DNA of 64,000 bases from NCBI GenBank assembly GCA_020635015.1, contig JACKAP010000003.1, positions 558,001 to 622,000 of the forward strand, given 5' to 3'. Shown piece after piece: positions 17,614 to 27,932 of this stretch (position 1 is the first letter of the stretch; the number at the start of each line of letters is the position of its first letter). This DNA is from Calditrichia bacterium. GTDB taxonomy: Bacteria; Calditrichota; Calditrichia; RBG-13-44-9; J075. Under the pieces are notes generated by a model. It searched no databases. It had not been told where the DNA came from and worked only from the letters and a program-made list of their open reading frames with translations. The position numbers and the translations under genes are program-made.

Positions 17614-18248
17614 AACGAACCATCATCTATCATATCGGCCTGGCGCTACTCCTGCTGGGGACCGGCTGTGCCCGCAAAGCAGTGCAGCACAGCTACTATC
17701 TGATTGAGGCACCGGCCGTGCCGGACAGCGCTGCGCTTGACATCGCGCCGCTGGTGGCTGCTTCCTGCGAAATCCTGCCGGTGCAGATTCATCCGGCTTT
17801 CGCCAGCGAACGCATCGCCTTGCGGGTGCGGACACATGAGATTTCTTATTACGCCTATCATAAATGGGCGGTTAATCCGGAAGATGTGCTGATCCAATTG
17901 CTGGAAAGCGGATTGCAGGAACGCCGGATCTTCAGCACCGTCACCGCCCGGCTGTGGAAGCTGCTGCCGGATTATCAGCTACAACTTTATGTGCACCGTC
18001 TGGAAGTGCTGCAGCAGGGCGGGAGGCTGTATGCCCATCTCGACCTGGCGTTCTCGCTCAGCGACAACGCCTCCCGTCAAGTGGTGGTTTATCACGCCGC
18101 AGATAAGCGGGTCGCGCTGCGCGAGCGGGATCTCAACCTGTTTGCCGGCGCAGTCAGCGAACTATTTCATCGGGCATTAACCGATTTCTCGGCGAAAAGC
18201 ATCCATTATTTCAACAATAAAGCAGCACAGACGCCGCAACAACCCTGA
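17610..18248 (+). CDS. ABC-type transport auxiliary lipoprotein (PqiC/LpoC-like)
   Basis: This 212-residue lipoprotein has the lipobox LLGTGC (Cys19) followed by SYYLIEAP, the strand that opens the ABC_trans_aux domain. Later features are AFASERIALRVRTHEISYYAYHKW and a C-terminal helix before SAKSIHYF. In MCE systems this component links the transporter to the outer membrane. It is translationally coupled to mlaD and lies 25 bases before the permease. Confidence 0.8.
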   Translation: MKRTIIYHIGLALLLLGTGCARKAVQHSYYLIEAPAVPDSAALDIAPLVAASCEILPVQIHPAFASERIALRVRTHEISYYAYHKWAVNPEDVLIQLLESGLQERRIFSTVTARLWKLLPDYQLQLYVHRLEVLQQGGRLYAHLDLAFSLSDNASRQVVVYHAADKRVALRERDLNLFAGAVSELFHRALTDFSAKSIHYFNNKAAQTPQQP

Positions 18249-18273
18249 GCAAGGCCCTTATAGCGGACCATTC

Positions 18274-19383
18274 ATGAGTCAAACCGAATCAGCACCCGTC
18301 TTCCAGTTAGCAGGGGAACGTTTATCGCTCCAGGGAGCCTTTGTGCTCGCCACCGTCGACCGGTTGCTGCCAGCTCTACAGTCGCTGTTGCAGGATTTTT
18401 CCGGCAGGCGCTTGATTATCAACCTGGACGATCTGCAGCGTCTGGACAGCGCAGGGGTAACCGCTCTGGAGGTGATTACCGACCAGTTGCAGGAACGCGG
18501 TGTGGAAACGCATCTGGAAGGTGGATCCGCTGCGATTCGCAACACCATCCACACCTTCCAGGGAGCGGAAACGCCCCCTGCGTCGAACACCCTGGCGCCC
18601 GGATGGCTGGAAATGCTGGGAGGGAGCACGTATCAGTTTCTCACCCAGACCTTGAAACAATTCTTTTACCTGCTCGCCGATCTGTTCTACTGGTCGGCAG
18701 CAGACCTCTTCCGCTCCAGAACCTCCCGTAAAGGTGAATTTGTGCGCCAGTCGCTGCACATCGGAGTACAGGCTGTGCCGGTGGTAGGGGTCATGGCCTT
18801 TCTGATCGGGCTGGTGCTGGCCCTGCAGTCGGCCGCCCAGTTGCGTCAGTTCGGGGCCAACCGCTTTATCGTCGACCTGATCGTCATCGCCATGATGCGG
18901 GAGATGGGGCCGCTGATTACCGCCATTATTGTCGCCGGGCGAAGCGGCTCGGCAATCGCCTCCGAAATCGCCACCATGAAGATCACCGAAGAACTTGACG
19001 CCCTCACCACCATGGGGCTCAATCCACTGCGGTTTATGGTTGTCCCCAAACTATACGCCGCTCTGTTCACCATGCCTTTCCTGACAATATTCGCCAATAT
19101 TCTCGGGATTGCCGGAGGGATGGTAATCGCCCTGTTTTACCTCGACATCACCCCGATAATTTTCTTGAACCGCATGAACGAAGTGCTCTACTTTCACGAT
19201 ATCATGACCGGGATTACCAAAAGCCTGGTTTTTGCCGGCATCATTGTGGTCACTGGGAGCTTCTTTGGCCAACGCGCCGAGCGGAGTGCCGGAGAAGTGG
19301 GACAGGTCACCACCGCGGCGGTGGTGGCCTCAATCTTCCTGGTGATTGTGGCGGACAGCATTTTGGGATTGGGATTGTATTGA
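18274..19383 (+). CDS. mlaE: MlaE-family permease with N-terminal STAS domain
   Basis: This 369-residue protein begins with a STAS-like domain of about 100 residues (RLIINLDDLQRLDSAGVTAL, residues about 45-65), followed by the MlaE permease of five or six membrane helices. Family hallmarks are MREMGPLITAIIVAGRSGSA and EIATMKITEELDALTTMG. Fusing STAS to the permease replaces a separate MlaB subunit, a known arrangement. It is the membrane core of the lipid transporter with genes 16624, 17610 and 19510. Confidence 0.92.
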   Translation: MSQTESAPVFQLAGERLSLQGAFVLATVDRLLPALQSLLQDFSGRRLIINLDDLQRLDSAGVTALEVITDQLQERGVETHLEGGSAAIRNTIHTFQGAETPPASNTLAPGWLEMLGGSTYQFLTQTLKQFFYLLADLFYWSAADLFRSRTSRKGEFVRQSLHIGVQAVPVVGVMAFLIGLVLALQSAAQLRQFGANRFIVDLIVIAMMREMGPLITAIIVAGRSGSAIASEIATMKITEELDALTTMGLNPLRFMVVPKLYAALFTMPFLTIFANILGIAGGMVIALFYLDITPIIFLNRMNEVLYFHDIMTGITKSLVFAGIIVVTGSFFGQRAERSAGEVGQVTTAAVVASIFLVIVADSILGLGLY

Positions 19384-19403
19384 GAATGAGCGACTTTAAT
19401 TCA

Positions 19404-19481
19404 GCCACAGAGACACCGAGGCCACAGAGAACAGACCGTCAACAATAGAATCAATCTCTGTGACCTCTGTGTCTCTGTGGC
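19404..19481. repeat. CCACAGAGACAC fold-back element, copy 1
   Basis: The left arm 19404-19430 and right arm 19455-19481 are 27-base inverted copies with two mismatches, separated by 24 bases. The right arm ends in GTGGCAAAAC and offers a false GTG start at 19477 for the ATPase. It lies between mlaE and mlaF, so the hairpin falls inside an operon transcript. It is the same family as 24574-24646, 36735-36819 and 59586-59666. Confidence 0.85.
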
Positions 19482-19509
19482 AAAACGATATGCTTTACCG
19501 AGACAATTC

Positions 19510-20256
19510 ATGCTCACTGAGCCGATCATCGAAGTGGAAAATCTTTCTGCCGGGTTTGACGGGCGGCCGGTGCTGACGGATGTTAGTTTCCGGGCATATC
19601 CCAACCAGGTTACCATCATCCTGGGCGGCAGCGGCAGCGGCAAAAGCACCGTCATGAAACATCTGATCGGCCTCTATCCGGTGCAGGCCGGCTCGGTGCG
19701 GATCTTTGGCCAGCCGTTAGAAAAGATCGGCGAAAAGCGAAGACTCTCCCTGTTCCGGAAGATAGGGGTGCTATACCAAAACGGTGCCCTGCTCAACTCG
19801 CTCACCGTGGCGGAAAATGTCGCCCTGCCCCTGGAACAGCACACCCGGCTGCCGGAAACGATGATCGACAAGCTGGTACGACTGAAATTGAAACTGGTAA
19901 ATCTCGAGCAAGCTTATGCCTTGTTTCCCTCCCAGCTCAGCGGCGGTATGCGTAAACGGGCGGCTCTGGCCCGGGCAATCGCGATGGACCCACCGCTGCT
20001 ATTCTGCGATGAACCGGGCGCCGGGCTCGATCCGGTATTGTTACGCGACCTCGACGGGTTGATCTTGAAGCTGAAGGAACAGCTGGGCATCAGTATCATC
20101 CTGGTGACGCACGAGGTTGCCAGCATCTTCCGTCTGGCCGACCGGATCATATTTCTCGACAGCGGCAACGTGCTGTTCGAAGGAGATCTGGAAGCAGCCC
20201 GCCAATCGACGATCCCGGCCGTTGAACAATTCTTCGCCAGCGCCTCCCGCCGGTAA
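19510..20256 (+). CDS. mlaF: MlaF-family ABC transporter ATPase
   Basis: This 248-residue ATPase has Walker A LGGSGSGKST, signature LSGGMRKRAALARAIA, Walker B LLFCDEPGAGLD and a VTHEVAS switch histidine. It energises the MlaE permease encoded upstream. ATG 19510 is chosen over an in-frame GTG at 19477 because that GTG lies inside the fold-back element and the family begins around PIIEVENLS. The ribosome-binding site is weak. The gene is separated from mlaE by the repeat, which may lower or modulate its expression. Confidence 0.92.
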   Translation: MLTEPIIEVENLSAGFDGRPVLTDVSFRAYPNQVTIILGGSGSGKSTVMKHLIGLYPVQAGSVRIFGQPLEKIGEKRRLSLFRKIGVLYQNGALLNSLTVAENVALPLEQHTRLPETMIDKLVRLKLKLVNLEQAYALFPSQLSGGMRKRAALARAIAMDPPLLFCDEPGAGLDPVLLRDLDGLILKLKEQLGISIILVTHEVASIFRLADRIIFLDSGNVLFEGDLEAARQSTIPAVEQFFASASRR

Positions 20257-20435
20257 GGCATGCCTCCGCCCGCTCTGTTAGAAAATGACAAAAATATGTG
20301 CGAAATTCACAAGATTTATGTCAAACATTTGAGTATCTTAGCTGTATTGTGTTTATCCATGCATGCGGATTGAGAGCTACTTGACCGCACGATTTAAGTG
20401 AATTTTCATTTTCATCTAACCAAGAGGTAATTTTC

Positions 20436-23400
20436 ATGATTGACAGACCACCCCCCAGGCAACAAAATCAACTAAAAAAAATACGCTATCAGCGCATCAG
20501 CTACGGTCCTATGTTGTTGTTGTTCTGCGCCTGGCTGACCTTTTACTCTGTCTTCGCTCAACCGGAGCGGGTACAAGATCCCCTCAGCGGTTTAAGTTAT
20601 GAGGCCGCGGAGCGCTCAGCCGGGTCTTACCAATTAAGCGAACCGGCAACGGCCGGCACGAATCGCAGTATCCGTCAACATCCGCTGCAGAACGGCGGTC
20701 CCCTCTCCCCCTTTGATATTGGCATCACTTTTCCGGGACCGGACTTTGACGACAATAGCGCTCAAATCGGGGTACGGTTTATTCCGCCTGATCCGATGGG
20801 CGCCGCCGGGATCGACCGGGTGCTTGGGGTGGTCAATGTGCTGATCGAGATGCGCGACAAGAGCGGCAGCCTGATCTTCCAGGAAGATCTGAAGACCTTT
20901 TTCTCTCCCCTCGGAGGGCAGACGCTCGGCACATATACCTTTGACCCCAAAGTAGTATTCGATCCTTATGAAGAACGTTTCGTAGTGGTGACCATGGAGC
21001 AAACCGAGAGTCCGCAAGGTTCCCGCATCCTGATGGCGGTGTCGAAGACCGCCACACCTTCAACTGCCGGCGCGGCCGATTGGTATTTCCTCTCCATCAA
21101 CTCCCTGATATCGATCAACGGCGTTCCGGCCTGGGCGGATTATCCCGGTTTCGAATTGGATGAAGAAGCGATTTACGTGACCGCTAATATGTTCCCCTTT
21201 GCTGCCGGTGATGTTGCAGTGCGGCTGTGGATCATCGACAAGGGGGTCAGCGGAGGCTTTTACAGCGGCGGCTCGGCGAGTGTCACGATTCATGATCCCT
21301 ACGCCGGCGGCGGAGTGCCGGTAACCACCATGCCGGCCCAGGTCTATGGTGCCGGCGGGGTTCCCGGCGGCAGCGGTGATGTCGGCACCTTCCTGGTCGG
21401 CTATGATGGCCTGAGCGACGGCAGCAGCGAATTCGTGCAGATCGTGCGGGTCGATGATCCCCTGGGCAGCGCCGGCGGGCCTTTCTTTACCCTGGAGACG
21501 ATCGATGTGGGCAACATCGACAACACCGGCGCTTCGGTCGGCACGGCGCCTCAGCCGGGCGCAACCTCTTTTCTGGATATGCTCAACACCGTCGGCCGGC
21601 GGGTATACGATGCCGTCTGGCGCGACGGGGCGCTGTGGTTGGTCACGATCGTCAATCCCCCCGACGGCCCGGATGCCGGGCAGACCACCGTGCACTGGTT
21701 TAAGGTGAATACTTCTGCGGCACCCGGCGGAGCATTGACTCTGGCCGACCAGGGCGACATCGGCGGGGAGACCCTCGGGCCGGAGACCTACACCTTCTTC
21801 CCCTCGGTGGCGGTGAACAGCGCCGGGGATGCCCAGTTCGGTTTTGGCGCCTCCTCCTACACCCTCTATGGCGGCGCATACACCGCCGGGAGAGCGGCGC
21901 TCGATCCCGCCGGCAGCACCCGCCCGGCGGAAACCGTGGCAGAAGGGTTGGATTTCTACGTGCGCACTTTCGGCGGCTTCCGCAACCGCTGGGGCGATTA
22001 CAGCGGCATCTCTATCGATCCCGCCGACGACAGCCAGTTCTGGATCTTCAACCTCTACGCCGGTCTGCGCGGGAGTCCTACCGGAAATGAAGACGGCCGC
22101 TGGGAAACCATGTGGGCCAATGCCACCCTGCCGGATCTCGTGCAGGAACCGGATATCCTGGTCACCCCCCAGGCCATCGACTACGGTACAGCATTCGTCG
22201 GAGACAGTGTCGTCAAGTCAATCTATATCGACAACAACGGCGGCAACGCCCTGACGGTCAGCACGATCAGCGCGCCGGCGGCGCCGCTCTATCTCGACCT
22301 CAGCAGCCTGTCGAACGGCGGCACCCTCCCCATCACCATCCCATCACTGGGCCGGGAGCGCATCAAGGTAATCTACAACCCTCTGATGGCCGGCAGCAGC
22401 AACGATGTGGTAAACATCAGCAGCGATGATCCCGACCAACCAAGCATCACCGTCACGCTGCAGGGCGAAGCGATCACCCCGGTCTCCACCATCCGGGAAA
22501 CCATTTACGCCACCGCCTACGTCGGCGCCGATCAGCGGCTGATGGTGATCGATCAAAATACCGGGCAATATTCCAGCGTTGTCCTGGATAATTTTATTTC
22601 CACCCTGGGAATTAATCTCAATGGTGAATTATTCGGCAGCGTCAACGGAGACCTCTACCGCATCGATCCGTCGAGCGGGGTCTCGACCTTTGTTTCCAGC
22701 ACCGGCCTGACCGACGGGTTAAACGGTATCGACTTCTTATCGAACGAACTGATGTATGCCATCACCCTAGAATTCTTACCTCCCAGCACATTAGTCAACC
22801 ATTTCTATTCGATTGATCCGGCCACTGGCGCCGCCACCCTGATCGGCGACATATTGAACAAGAACCTGTTTGATATTGCCGTAAATCCGCTCGACGGCAG
22901 CATCTGGGCCAGTGGCGGAGACAGCGGAGGAGACCTGGATTATATCTACACCATCGACCCTGCCACCGCCGCCATTACCGAGGTCGGCAAGGTTGGCATT
23001 GTGCCGGGCCCCGGCTTCATCCCGATTATCGCCGGGTTGCAGTTCGACTATCAGGGTCGTCTGTTCGGCGCTTTCTCCAACGGCAACATCAACACCCAGT
23101 TCCTGTCGATCGGTTTAAACCCGTTGAATGCCACGGTAATTACCGCCTACCCTTACAATGAACTGTCGGCCTTGAGCGCATTTGCGGCTTACAAAGCCCC
23201 CCTGGCGGGCGCGCACATCGGCCTCTCCCCTTCCGCCCTGGATTTTGGCGCGGTGGCGGTGGGATGGAAGAGCGATACCGCGCTGATAACGGTGCGCAGC
23301 ATCGGCACCGATCCGTTGACCATCACCGGCATCACCGCTTCCGGCGCGCCTTTCGAGCTGATCACCGACAGCCTGAGCGGCGGAGGCGCTCTGCCGATCA

Positions 23401-24560
23401 TTATGCCTCCCGGGAGCAGCGAGCGTTTCCAGGTGGTCTTTGCACCTCAGGACAGCGGGCTGTTTGCGGGCAGCATCACCCTCAGCAGCGACGATCCGGA
23501 TGATCCGCAGATGGTGCTCTCCCTGAGCGGTGAGGGATCAGAGGTCATGGCGGGAGGCGCCTATGCCGTCATCGGCCAGGGGAACGGCGCCACCAGCGGA
23601 GAGCTGCTGCGCATGAACATTGCCAACGGCAGCGGCGCATCGTTGGGTAACAGCGGCCTGAACGGGATCTCCGCCCTGGCGATCAGTACTGCCGGAGAGA
23701 TGGTCGTTGCTGAAAGCGGCAACGGGGCGCTCTACCGCCTCAACCATCTGACCGCCGAGACCTTGCCGGTGGGCATGACCTCACTTCCGGCGATCAGCGC
23801 CCTGGCCTTCGACGGACGCGATAGCCTTTACGCCATCAGCCTGGAAGCGCCGGATTATCCGCTCTACCAGATTAATCCCCATACCGGTGCAGCGACGCTG
23901 ATCGGCCCCACCGGCGATTTCTTCACCTCGCTGGCGTTCGATCCCACCGACGGCACTCTGTGGGCAGCGACCTCCAATAGCGCGACGACCCCGGACGGGG
24001 TGTTTCGCATCGATCCGGGCAGCGGGGCCGCTACATTGGTGGGACAGACCGGCCTGAGCGGACTGGGCAGCACCGAGGGGCTGATGTTCGACCAGGCCGG
24101 CAATCTCTACGGGGCAAAGGCGCTCAGTGGACCGCCCTCGCTGTTCATCTCGATCGACAAAGCCACCGGCGCCGGCACCAACAAGGGCACCATCGGCTTC
24201 AAGGGCGTCAATGGCCTGGCGGCGAGGCTCGACCGCAATCTGCTGGTGGGGATCGAAGGCGAGATTCGACCGGAAGTGCCCGCGGCGTTCGCCCTGGCAC
24301 AGAACTACCCCAATCCTTTCAATCCCACGACCGAAATTCCCTACGCCCTGCCGGTTAATGCCCGGGTGGAGATCGCGGTTTATAACATTTTGGGACAGAA
24401 AGTGCGCACGCTGGTCAACCATGCCCAATCACCGGGTTATTACACCGCCCGCTGGGATGGCCGTAACGACGCCGGGCAGTTGGTGGGCAGCGGAATCTAT
24501 ATCTACCGGATCAGTGCCGGCTCCTATACGGCAATGCGTAAAATGATTCTGCTGAAATAA
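20436..24560 (+). CDS. Large secreted propeller/choice-of-anchor D protein with sorting domain
   Basis: This 1374-residue exported protein has a long signal peptide ending near TFYSVFAQ (about residue 42). Residues about 60-560 form an uncharacterised extracellular region with PDPMGAAGIDRVLGVVN and repeated references to dates of aired content. Two ASPM-SPD2-Hydin/choice-of-anchor D Ig-like domains follow (DILVTPQAIDYGTAFVGD near 570; HIGLSPSALDFGAVAVGW near 927). Each is followed by propeller-like repeats of the type LYRIDPSSGVSTFV and LYQINPHTGAATLIG. The last 85 residues are the sorting domain: NYPNPFNPTTEIPY, VYNILGQKVRTLV and MRKMILLK. It is inferred to be surface-displayed; ligand unknown. 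GAGG precedes the ATG. Confidence 0.8.
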   Translation: MIDRPPPRQQNQLKKIRYQRISYGPMLLLFCAWLTFYSVFAQPERVQDPLSGLSYEAAERSAGSYQLSEPATAGTNRSIRQHPLQNGGPLSPFDIGITFPGPDFDDNSAQIGVRFIPPDPMGAAGIDRVLGVVNVLIEMRDKSGSLIFQEDLKTFFSPLGGQTLGTYTFDPKVVFDPYEERFVVVTMEQTESPQGSRILMAVSKTATPSTAGAADWYFLSINSLISINGVPAWADYPGFELDEEAIYVTANMFPFAAGDVAVRLWIIDKGVSGGFYSGGSASVTIHDPYAGGGVPVTTMPAQVYGAGGVPGGSGDVGTFLVGYDGLSDGSSEFVQIVRVDDPLGSAGGPFFTLETIDVGNIDNTGASVGTAPQPGATSFLDMLNTVGRRVYDAVWRDGALWLVTIVNPPDGPDAGQTTVHWFKVNTSAAPGGALTLADQGDIGGETLGPETYTFFPSVAVNSAGDAQFGFGASSYTLYGGAYTAGRAALDPAGSTRPAETVAEGLDFYVRTFGGFRNRWGDYSGISIDPADDSQFWIFNLYAGLRGSPTGNEDGRWETMWANATLPDLVQEPDILVTPQAIDYGTAFVGDSVVKSIYIDNNGGNALTVSTISAPAAPLYLDLSSLSNGGTLPITIPSLGRERIKVIYNPLMAGSSNDVVNISSDDPDQPSITVTLQGEAITPVSTIRETIYATAYVGADQRLMVIDQNTGQYSSVVLDNFISTLGINLNGELFGSVNGDLYRIDPSSGVSTFVSSTGLTDGLNGIDFLSNELMYAITLEFLPPSTLVNHFYSIDPATGAATLIGDILNKNLFDIAVNPLDGSIWASGGDSGGDLDYIYTIDPATAAITEVGKVGIVPGPGFIPIIAGLQFDYQGRLFGAFSNGNINTQFLSIGLNPLNATVITAYPYNELSALSAFAAYKAPLAGAHIGLSPSALDFGAVAVGWKSDTALITVRSIGTDPLTITGITASGAPFELITDSLSGGGALPIIMPPGSSERFQVVFAPQDSGLFAGSITLSSDDPDDPQMVLSLSGEGSEVMAGGAYAVIGQGNGATSGELLRMNIANGSGASLGNSGLNGISALAISTAGEMVVAESGNGALYRLNHLTAETLPVGMTSLPAISALAFDGRDSLYAISLEAPDYPLYQINPHTGAATLIGPTGDFFTSLAFDPTDGTLWAATSNSATTPDGVFRIDPGSGAATLVGQTGLSGLGSTEGLMFDQAGNLYGAKALSGPPSLFISIDKATGAGTNKGTIGFKGVNGLAARLDRNLLVGIEGEIRPEVPAAFALAQNYPNPFNPTTEIPYALPVNARVEIAVYNILGQKVRTLVNHAQSPGYYTARWDGRNDAGQLVGSGIYIYRISAGSYTAMRKMILLK

Positions 24561-24573
24561 ACGGGTAAAATAT

Positions 24574-24646
24574 AGCCACAGAGACACAGAGAGCACAGAG
24601 TTGTTTTCAGTTATCAGTTCTCCGTGAACTCTGTGTCTCTGTGGCT
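24574..24646. repeat. CCACAGAGACAC fold-back element, copy 2
   Basis: The 18-base arms 24574-24591 and 24629-24646 are perfect inverted copies with a 37-base loop. The element fills the gap between two convergent genes, so it may serve as a bidirectional transcription end for the secreted protein and the RND transporter. Confidence 0.85.
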
Positions 24647-24658
24647 AAAGTTTGACTG

Positions 24659-27600
24659 TTAACGACCTTCCAGCTCTTCCTCTGCTATCAGCTTTTCGAT
24701 CTCCACCATCTTCACCCCTTCCCGGGAGACATAGCTGTAGATCGCCGGCACCACGAAGAGGGTCAGCACGGTACCGATGGTCATGCCGCCGATCACTGCG
24801 ATCCCCATCGGGATGCGGCTTTCCGAGCCGGCCCCCAGGGCCAGGGCGATCGGCAGGATGCCCAGGATGGTCGAGATGCTGGTCATCAGGATCGGGCGGA
24901 AGCGCGCTGCGGCGGCATCGCGGATTGCCTCCATCACCGGCAGTCCGGCCGCCTTGCGCTGATTGGCAAACTCAACCATCAGGATGCCGTTTTTGGTGAT
25001 CAGGCCGATCAGCATGATCTGGCCGATCTGGCTGAAGATGTTGAGGGTCTGATTGAAATACCACAGTGCAAACAGCGCTCCGGCCAGGGCCAGCGGCACG
25101 CTGAACATGATGATGAGGGGATCACGGAAGCTCTCAAATTGCGCCGCCAGCACCAGGTAGATGAAGATCAGCGCCAGCACGAAGGCGAACATGAGATTGG
25201 AGGAGCTTTCTACGAAATCCTTCGAAGGCCCGTCGAGATCGGTGCGGAAGGTCTCATCCAGCACTTCTTGAGCGATGCGGTCCATCGCTACGATCCCCTC
25301 CCCAATGGTTCTACCCCGCGCCAGGCCGGCGGAGACGGTGGCCGAGACGAAGCGGTTGAAGCGGTAGAGCTGCGGCGCGGAGCTTTCTTCACTCAGGGTT
25401 ACCAGGTTATCGAGTTGAATCAGCTCGCCGCGAATGTTTTTAACGTAGATCGAACGCAAGTCCACCGGTTCGTCGCGCTGCTGGCGGGTCAGCTGGCCGA
25501 TCACCTGGTACTGCTTACCGTTCATGATGAAAAAATCGAAGCGCTGCTCGCTGAGCGCCAGTTGCAGGGTCTGGGCGATATCCAGCACCGACACCCCCAG
25601 GCTGCGCGCCCGTTCGCGGTCGATGTGAATGCGCAACTCCGGTTTATTGAATTTTAGATCGGCATCGACAAACTGAAATACCGGATCCTTCTGGGCGGCA
25701 TCGACAAACTTCGGAAGCACTTCGCGCAATTTCTCGAAATTCGGCGCCTCCAGCACGTATTGCACCGGCAGCCGTCCCCGGCTACGACCGATCGATTGCT
25801 CCTGGCTGACAAACACCCGCGCCCCGCCCAGATTACGCACCACCTCGGAAAAATCATCGGCAATCTCTTGCTGGGAACGTTCCCGAGTGTCGGGATCGCT
25901 GAGAATAATGCGCATGAAGCCTGAATTGACCGAACTGGCCGCGCCGTACCCCGGCGAGGTAACGGAGATGATCGCGTCGGTCTCCGGCATCTCTTCCTGT
26001 GCCAGCCGCACCAGTTGATCCATGAAATGATCCATATATTCGTAGGTCGCCCCCTCCGGCGCGGTGGCGGAAACCCGCAGACCGCTGCGGTCTTCCAGGG
26101 GAGCCAGTTCCGCTGGCAGCAGAGAGCCAAAAAGATAGATCATCCCGGCGGAGACCACCGTAATCGCCAGCGCCACCCAGCGCCGCTGCAGCGATGCGTT
26201 CAACAGGTTGCGATAGCCGGAGATCATGCTCTGAAAAAAAGGTTCGGTTTTTTCATAAAACCAGTTGTGACGGGATTCCTTTCTGAGTAGGCGGGAACTG
26301 AGCATCGGAGTAAGGGTCAGGGCCACAAAGGAGGAAATAATCACCGCCCCGGCCATCACCACCCCGAATTCGCGGAACAGCCGGCCGGTAAGCCCTTGCA
26401 GGAAGATCACCGGCATGAACACCGCCGCCAGCGCCACGGTGGTGGCGATAATCGCAAAGAACACCTCGCGGGCGCCGCGCACCCCGGCCAGGATTGGCGG
26501 CATGCCCTGCTCGATCTTGGCATAGATATTCTCCAGCATCACGATTGCATCATCCACCACCAACCCAATTGCCAGCACCAGCCCCAGCAGCGTCAACACG
26601 TTGATGGAGAAGTCGGCGACATACATGATAAAGAACGCTCCGATCAGACAGATCGGGATGGTCAGCACCGGGATCAGGGTGGTGCGCCAGTCGCGCAGGA
26701 ACAGGAAGATGATCAGCAGCACCAGCAGGAAGGCCACCAGGATGGTCTGAGCCACCTCGGTGATCGAGTCGCGGATATACTGCGAGGTGTCAAAGCCGAC
26801 CCCCAGCACGATATCCTCCGGCAGGTCTTTTTTGATCAACTCCACCCGGCGGTAAAACTCATCGATGATCGAGATGTAATTCGCGCCCGGCTGGGGTATC
26901 AACACCACCCCCACCATCGGCACTCCGTCGCGCTTAAGCATGGTGCGGTAATTCTCCGCTCCCAGCTCGGCATAGCCGATATCCTGAAAACGGATCACGT
27001 TGCCGTCCGCCTCTTTGATGATCAGCTGGTTGAAATCGTGCACCGTTTCCAGGCGGCCCATGGTGCGCACCGTCAGCTCGGTAGCGCTACCTTCCAGCCG
27101 TCCGGAGGGCAGTTCGACGTTCTCGCGCTGGAGCGCAGCCCGTACATCCAGCGGGGTCAGATGGTAGGCCGACAATTTGGCCGGGTCCATCCATAGTCGC
27201 ATCGCATAACGCTTTGAGCCCCAGATGCGCACCTCGCTGACTCCCGGAATGGTCTGCACCCGCTCCTTGAAGGTATTTTCCGCCAGGTCGGAGAGTTCCA
27301 GCAAATTGCGTTGATCGCTCTTCACGTTGAGAAAAATGATCGGCACCTCGTCGGCATCGGCCTTCAACACGCTGGGGGCGTCGGCATCGGGAGGAAGGTT
27401 ACGCACCGCCCGGGAAACCCGGTCGCGCACGTCGTTGGCCGCCGCCTCCATATCGACATCGATATTAAACTCCACCGTGATGGTGGCGCGCCCTTCCCGG
27501 CTCACCGAGGAGAGGGTGCGGATTCCCGCCACCCCGCTGATGCTCTCCTCCAGCGGCTCGGTGATCTGCGATTCGATCACATCGGCATTGGCCCCGGTAT

Positions 27601-27751
27601 AGTTGGCCACCACCGTCACCACCGGAGGATCGACATTGGGATACTCCCGTACCCCCAGGAAATAAAACCCGATCACCCCGAAGATGATGATTGCCAGCGA
27701 CATGACAATCGCCAACACCGGGCGTTTAATGCTGACAGCAGAAAGGCTCAT
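24659..27751 (-). CDS. RND efflux transporter inner-membrane pump (HAE1/AcrB-like)
   Basis: This 1030-residue protein starts MSLSAVSIKRPVLAIVMSL, the first helix of RND pumps. It contains NVDPPVVTVVANYTGANADV, PQPGANYISIIDEFYRRV, and the helix 4 proton-relay segment GLVVDDAIVMLENIYAKIEQG with adjacent acidic residues. GLITKNGILMVEFANQ marks the second half, with FRPILMTSISTILGILP near the end. The length is standard. It exports drugs, bile salts or other small molecules across the envelope using the proton gradient, with the adaptor encoded upstream at 27924. No TolC-type channel gene is in the window. Confidence 0.95.
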   Translation of the reverse strand: MSLSAVSIKRPVLAIVMSLAIIIFGVIGFYFLGVREYPNVDPPVVTVVANYTGANADVIESQITEPLEESISGVAGIRTLSSVSREGRATITVEFNIDVDMEAAANDVRDRVSRAVRNLPPDADAPSVLKADADEVPIIFLNVKSDQRNLLELSDLAENTFKERVQTIPGVSEVRIWGSKRYAMRLWMDPAKLSAYHLTPLDVRAALQRENVELPSGRLEGSATELTVRTMGRLETVHDFNQLIIKEADGNVIRFQDIGYAELGAENYRTMLKRDGVPMVGVVLIPQPGANYISIIDEFYRRVELIKKDLPEDIVLGVGFDTSQYIRDSITEVAQTILVAFLLVLLIIFLFLRDWRTTLIPVLTIPICLIGAFFIMYVADFSINVLTLLGLVLAIGLVVDDAIVMLENIYAKIEQGMPPILAGVRGAREVFFAIIATTVALAAVFMPVIFLQGLTGRLFREFGVVMAGAVIISSFVALTLTPMLSSRLLRKESRHNWFYEKTEPFFQSMISGYRNLLNASLQRRWVALAITVVSAGMIYLFGSLLPAELAPLEDRSGLRVSATAPEGATYEYMDHFMDQLVRLAQEEMPETDAIISVTSPGYGAASSVNSGFMRIILSDPDTRERSQQEIADDFSEVVRNLGGARVFVSQEQSIGRSRGRLPVQYVLEAPNFEKLREVLPKFVDAAQKDPVFQFVDADLKFNKPELRIHIDRERARSLGVSVLDIAQTLQLALSEQRFDFFIMNGKQYQVIGQLTRQQRDEPVDLRSIYVKNIRGELIQLDNLVTLSEESSAPQLYRFNRFVSATVSAGLARGRTIGEGIVAMDRIAQEVLDETFRTDLDGPSKDFVESSSNLMFAFVLALIFIYLVLAAQFESFRDPLIIMFSVPLALAGALFALWYFNQTLNIFSQIGQIMLIGLITKNGILMVEFANQRKAAGLPVMEAIRDAAAARFRPILMTSISTILGILPIALALGAGSESRIPMGIAVIGGMTIGTVLTLFVVPAIYSYVSREGVKMVEIEKLIAEEELEGR

Positions 27752-27790
27752 GGATGCTCCATATATAAAATTTTTGGGTCATTTTCCAGT

Positions 27791-27932
27791 ATGGGTTAAT
27801 GGTTGATGGGTTGATGGGTTAATGGGTTGATGGGTAACTACTCCATCAATATATAAAAGGCAAGGATTCGGCACACGATGTCCGTTTTTCCCCATCAACC
27901 CATACACCCATTAACCCATCAACTCACTCCCC
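27791..27932. repeat. GGGTTGATG fold-back element between RND genes
   Basis: ATGGGTTAATGGTTGATGGG-type words run from 27791 to 27836. The reverse-complement words (CCCATCAACCCATACACCCA and so on) run from 27892 to 27925, enclosing a 55-base loop. The element separates the adaptor gene from the pump gene, so it is probably transcribed within the operon. It is the same family as 11052-11164. Confidence 0.8.

Noticed and set aside
19477..19509. GTG start adding 11 residues to MlaF
   Set aside because: The codon lies in the right arm of a fold-back repeat and the extra residues have no family match.
26396..27196. 266-codon plus-strand frame rich in His/Gln/Arg
   Set aside because: It lies fully antisense to the RND pump gene, whose family match is unambiguous; the composition is a frame shadow.
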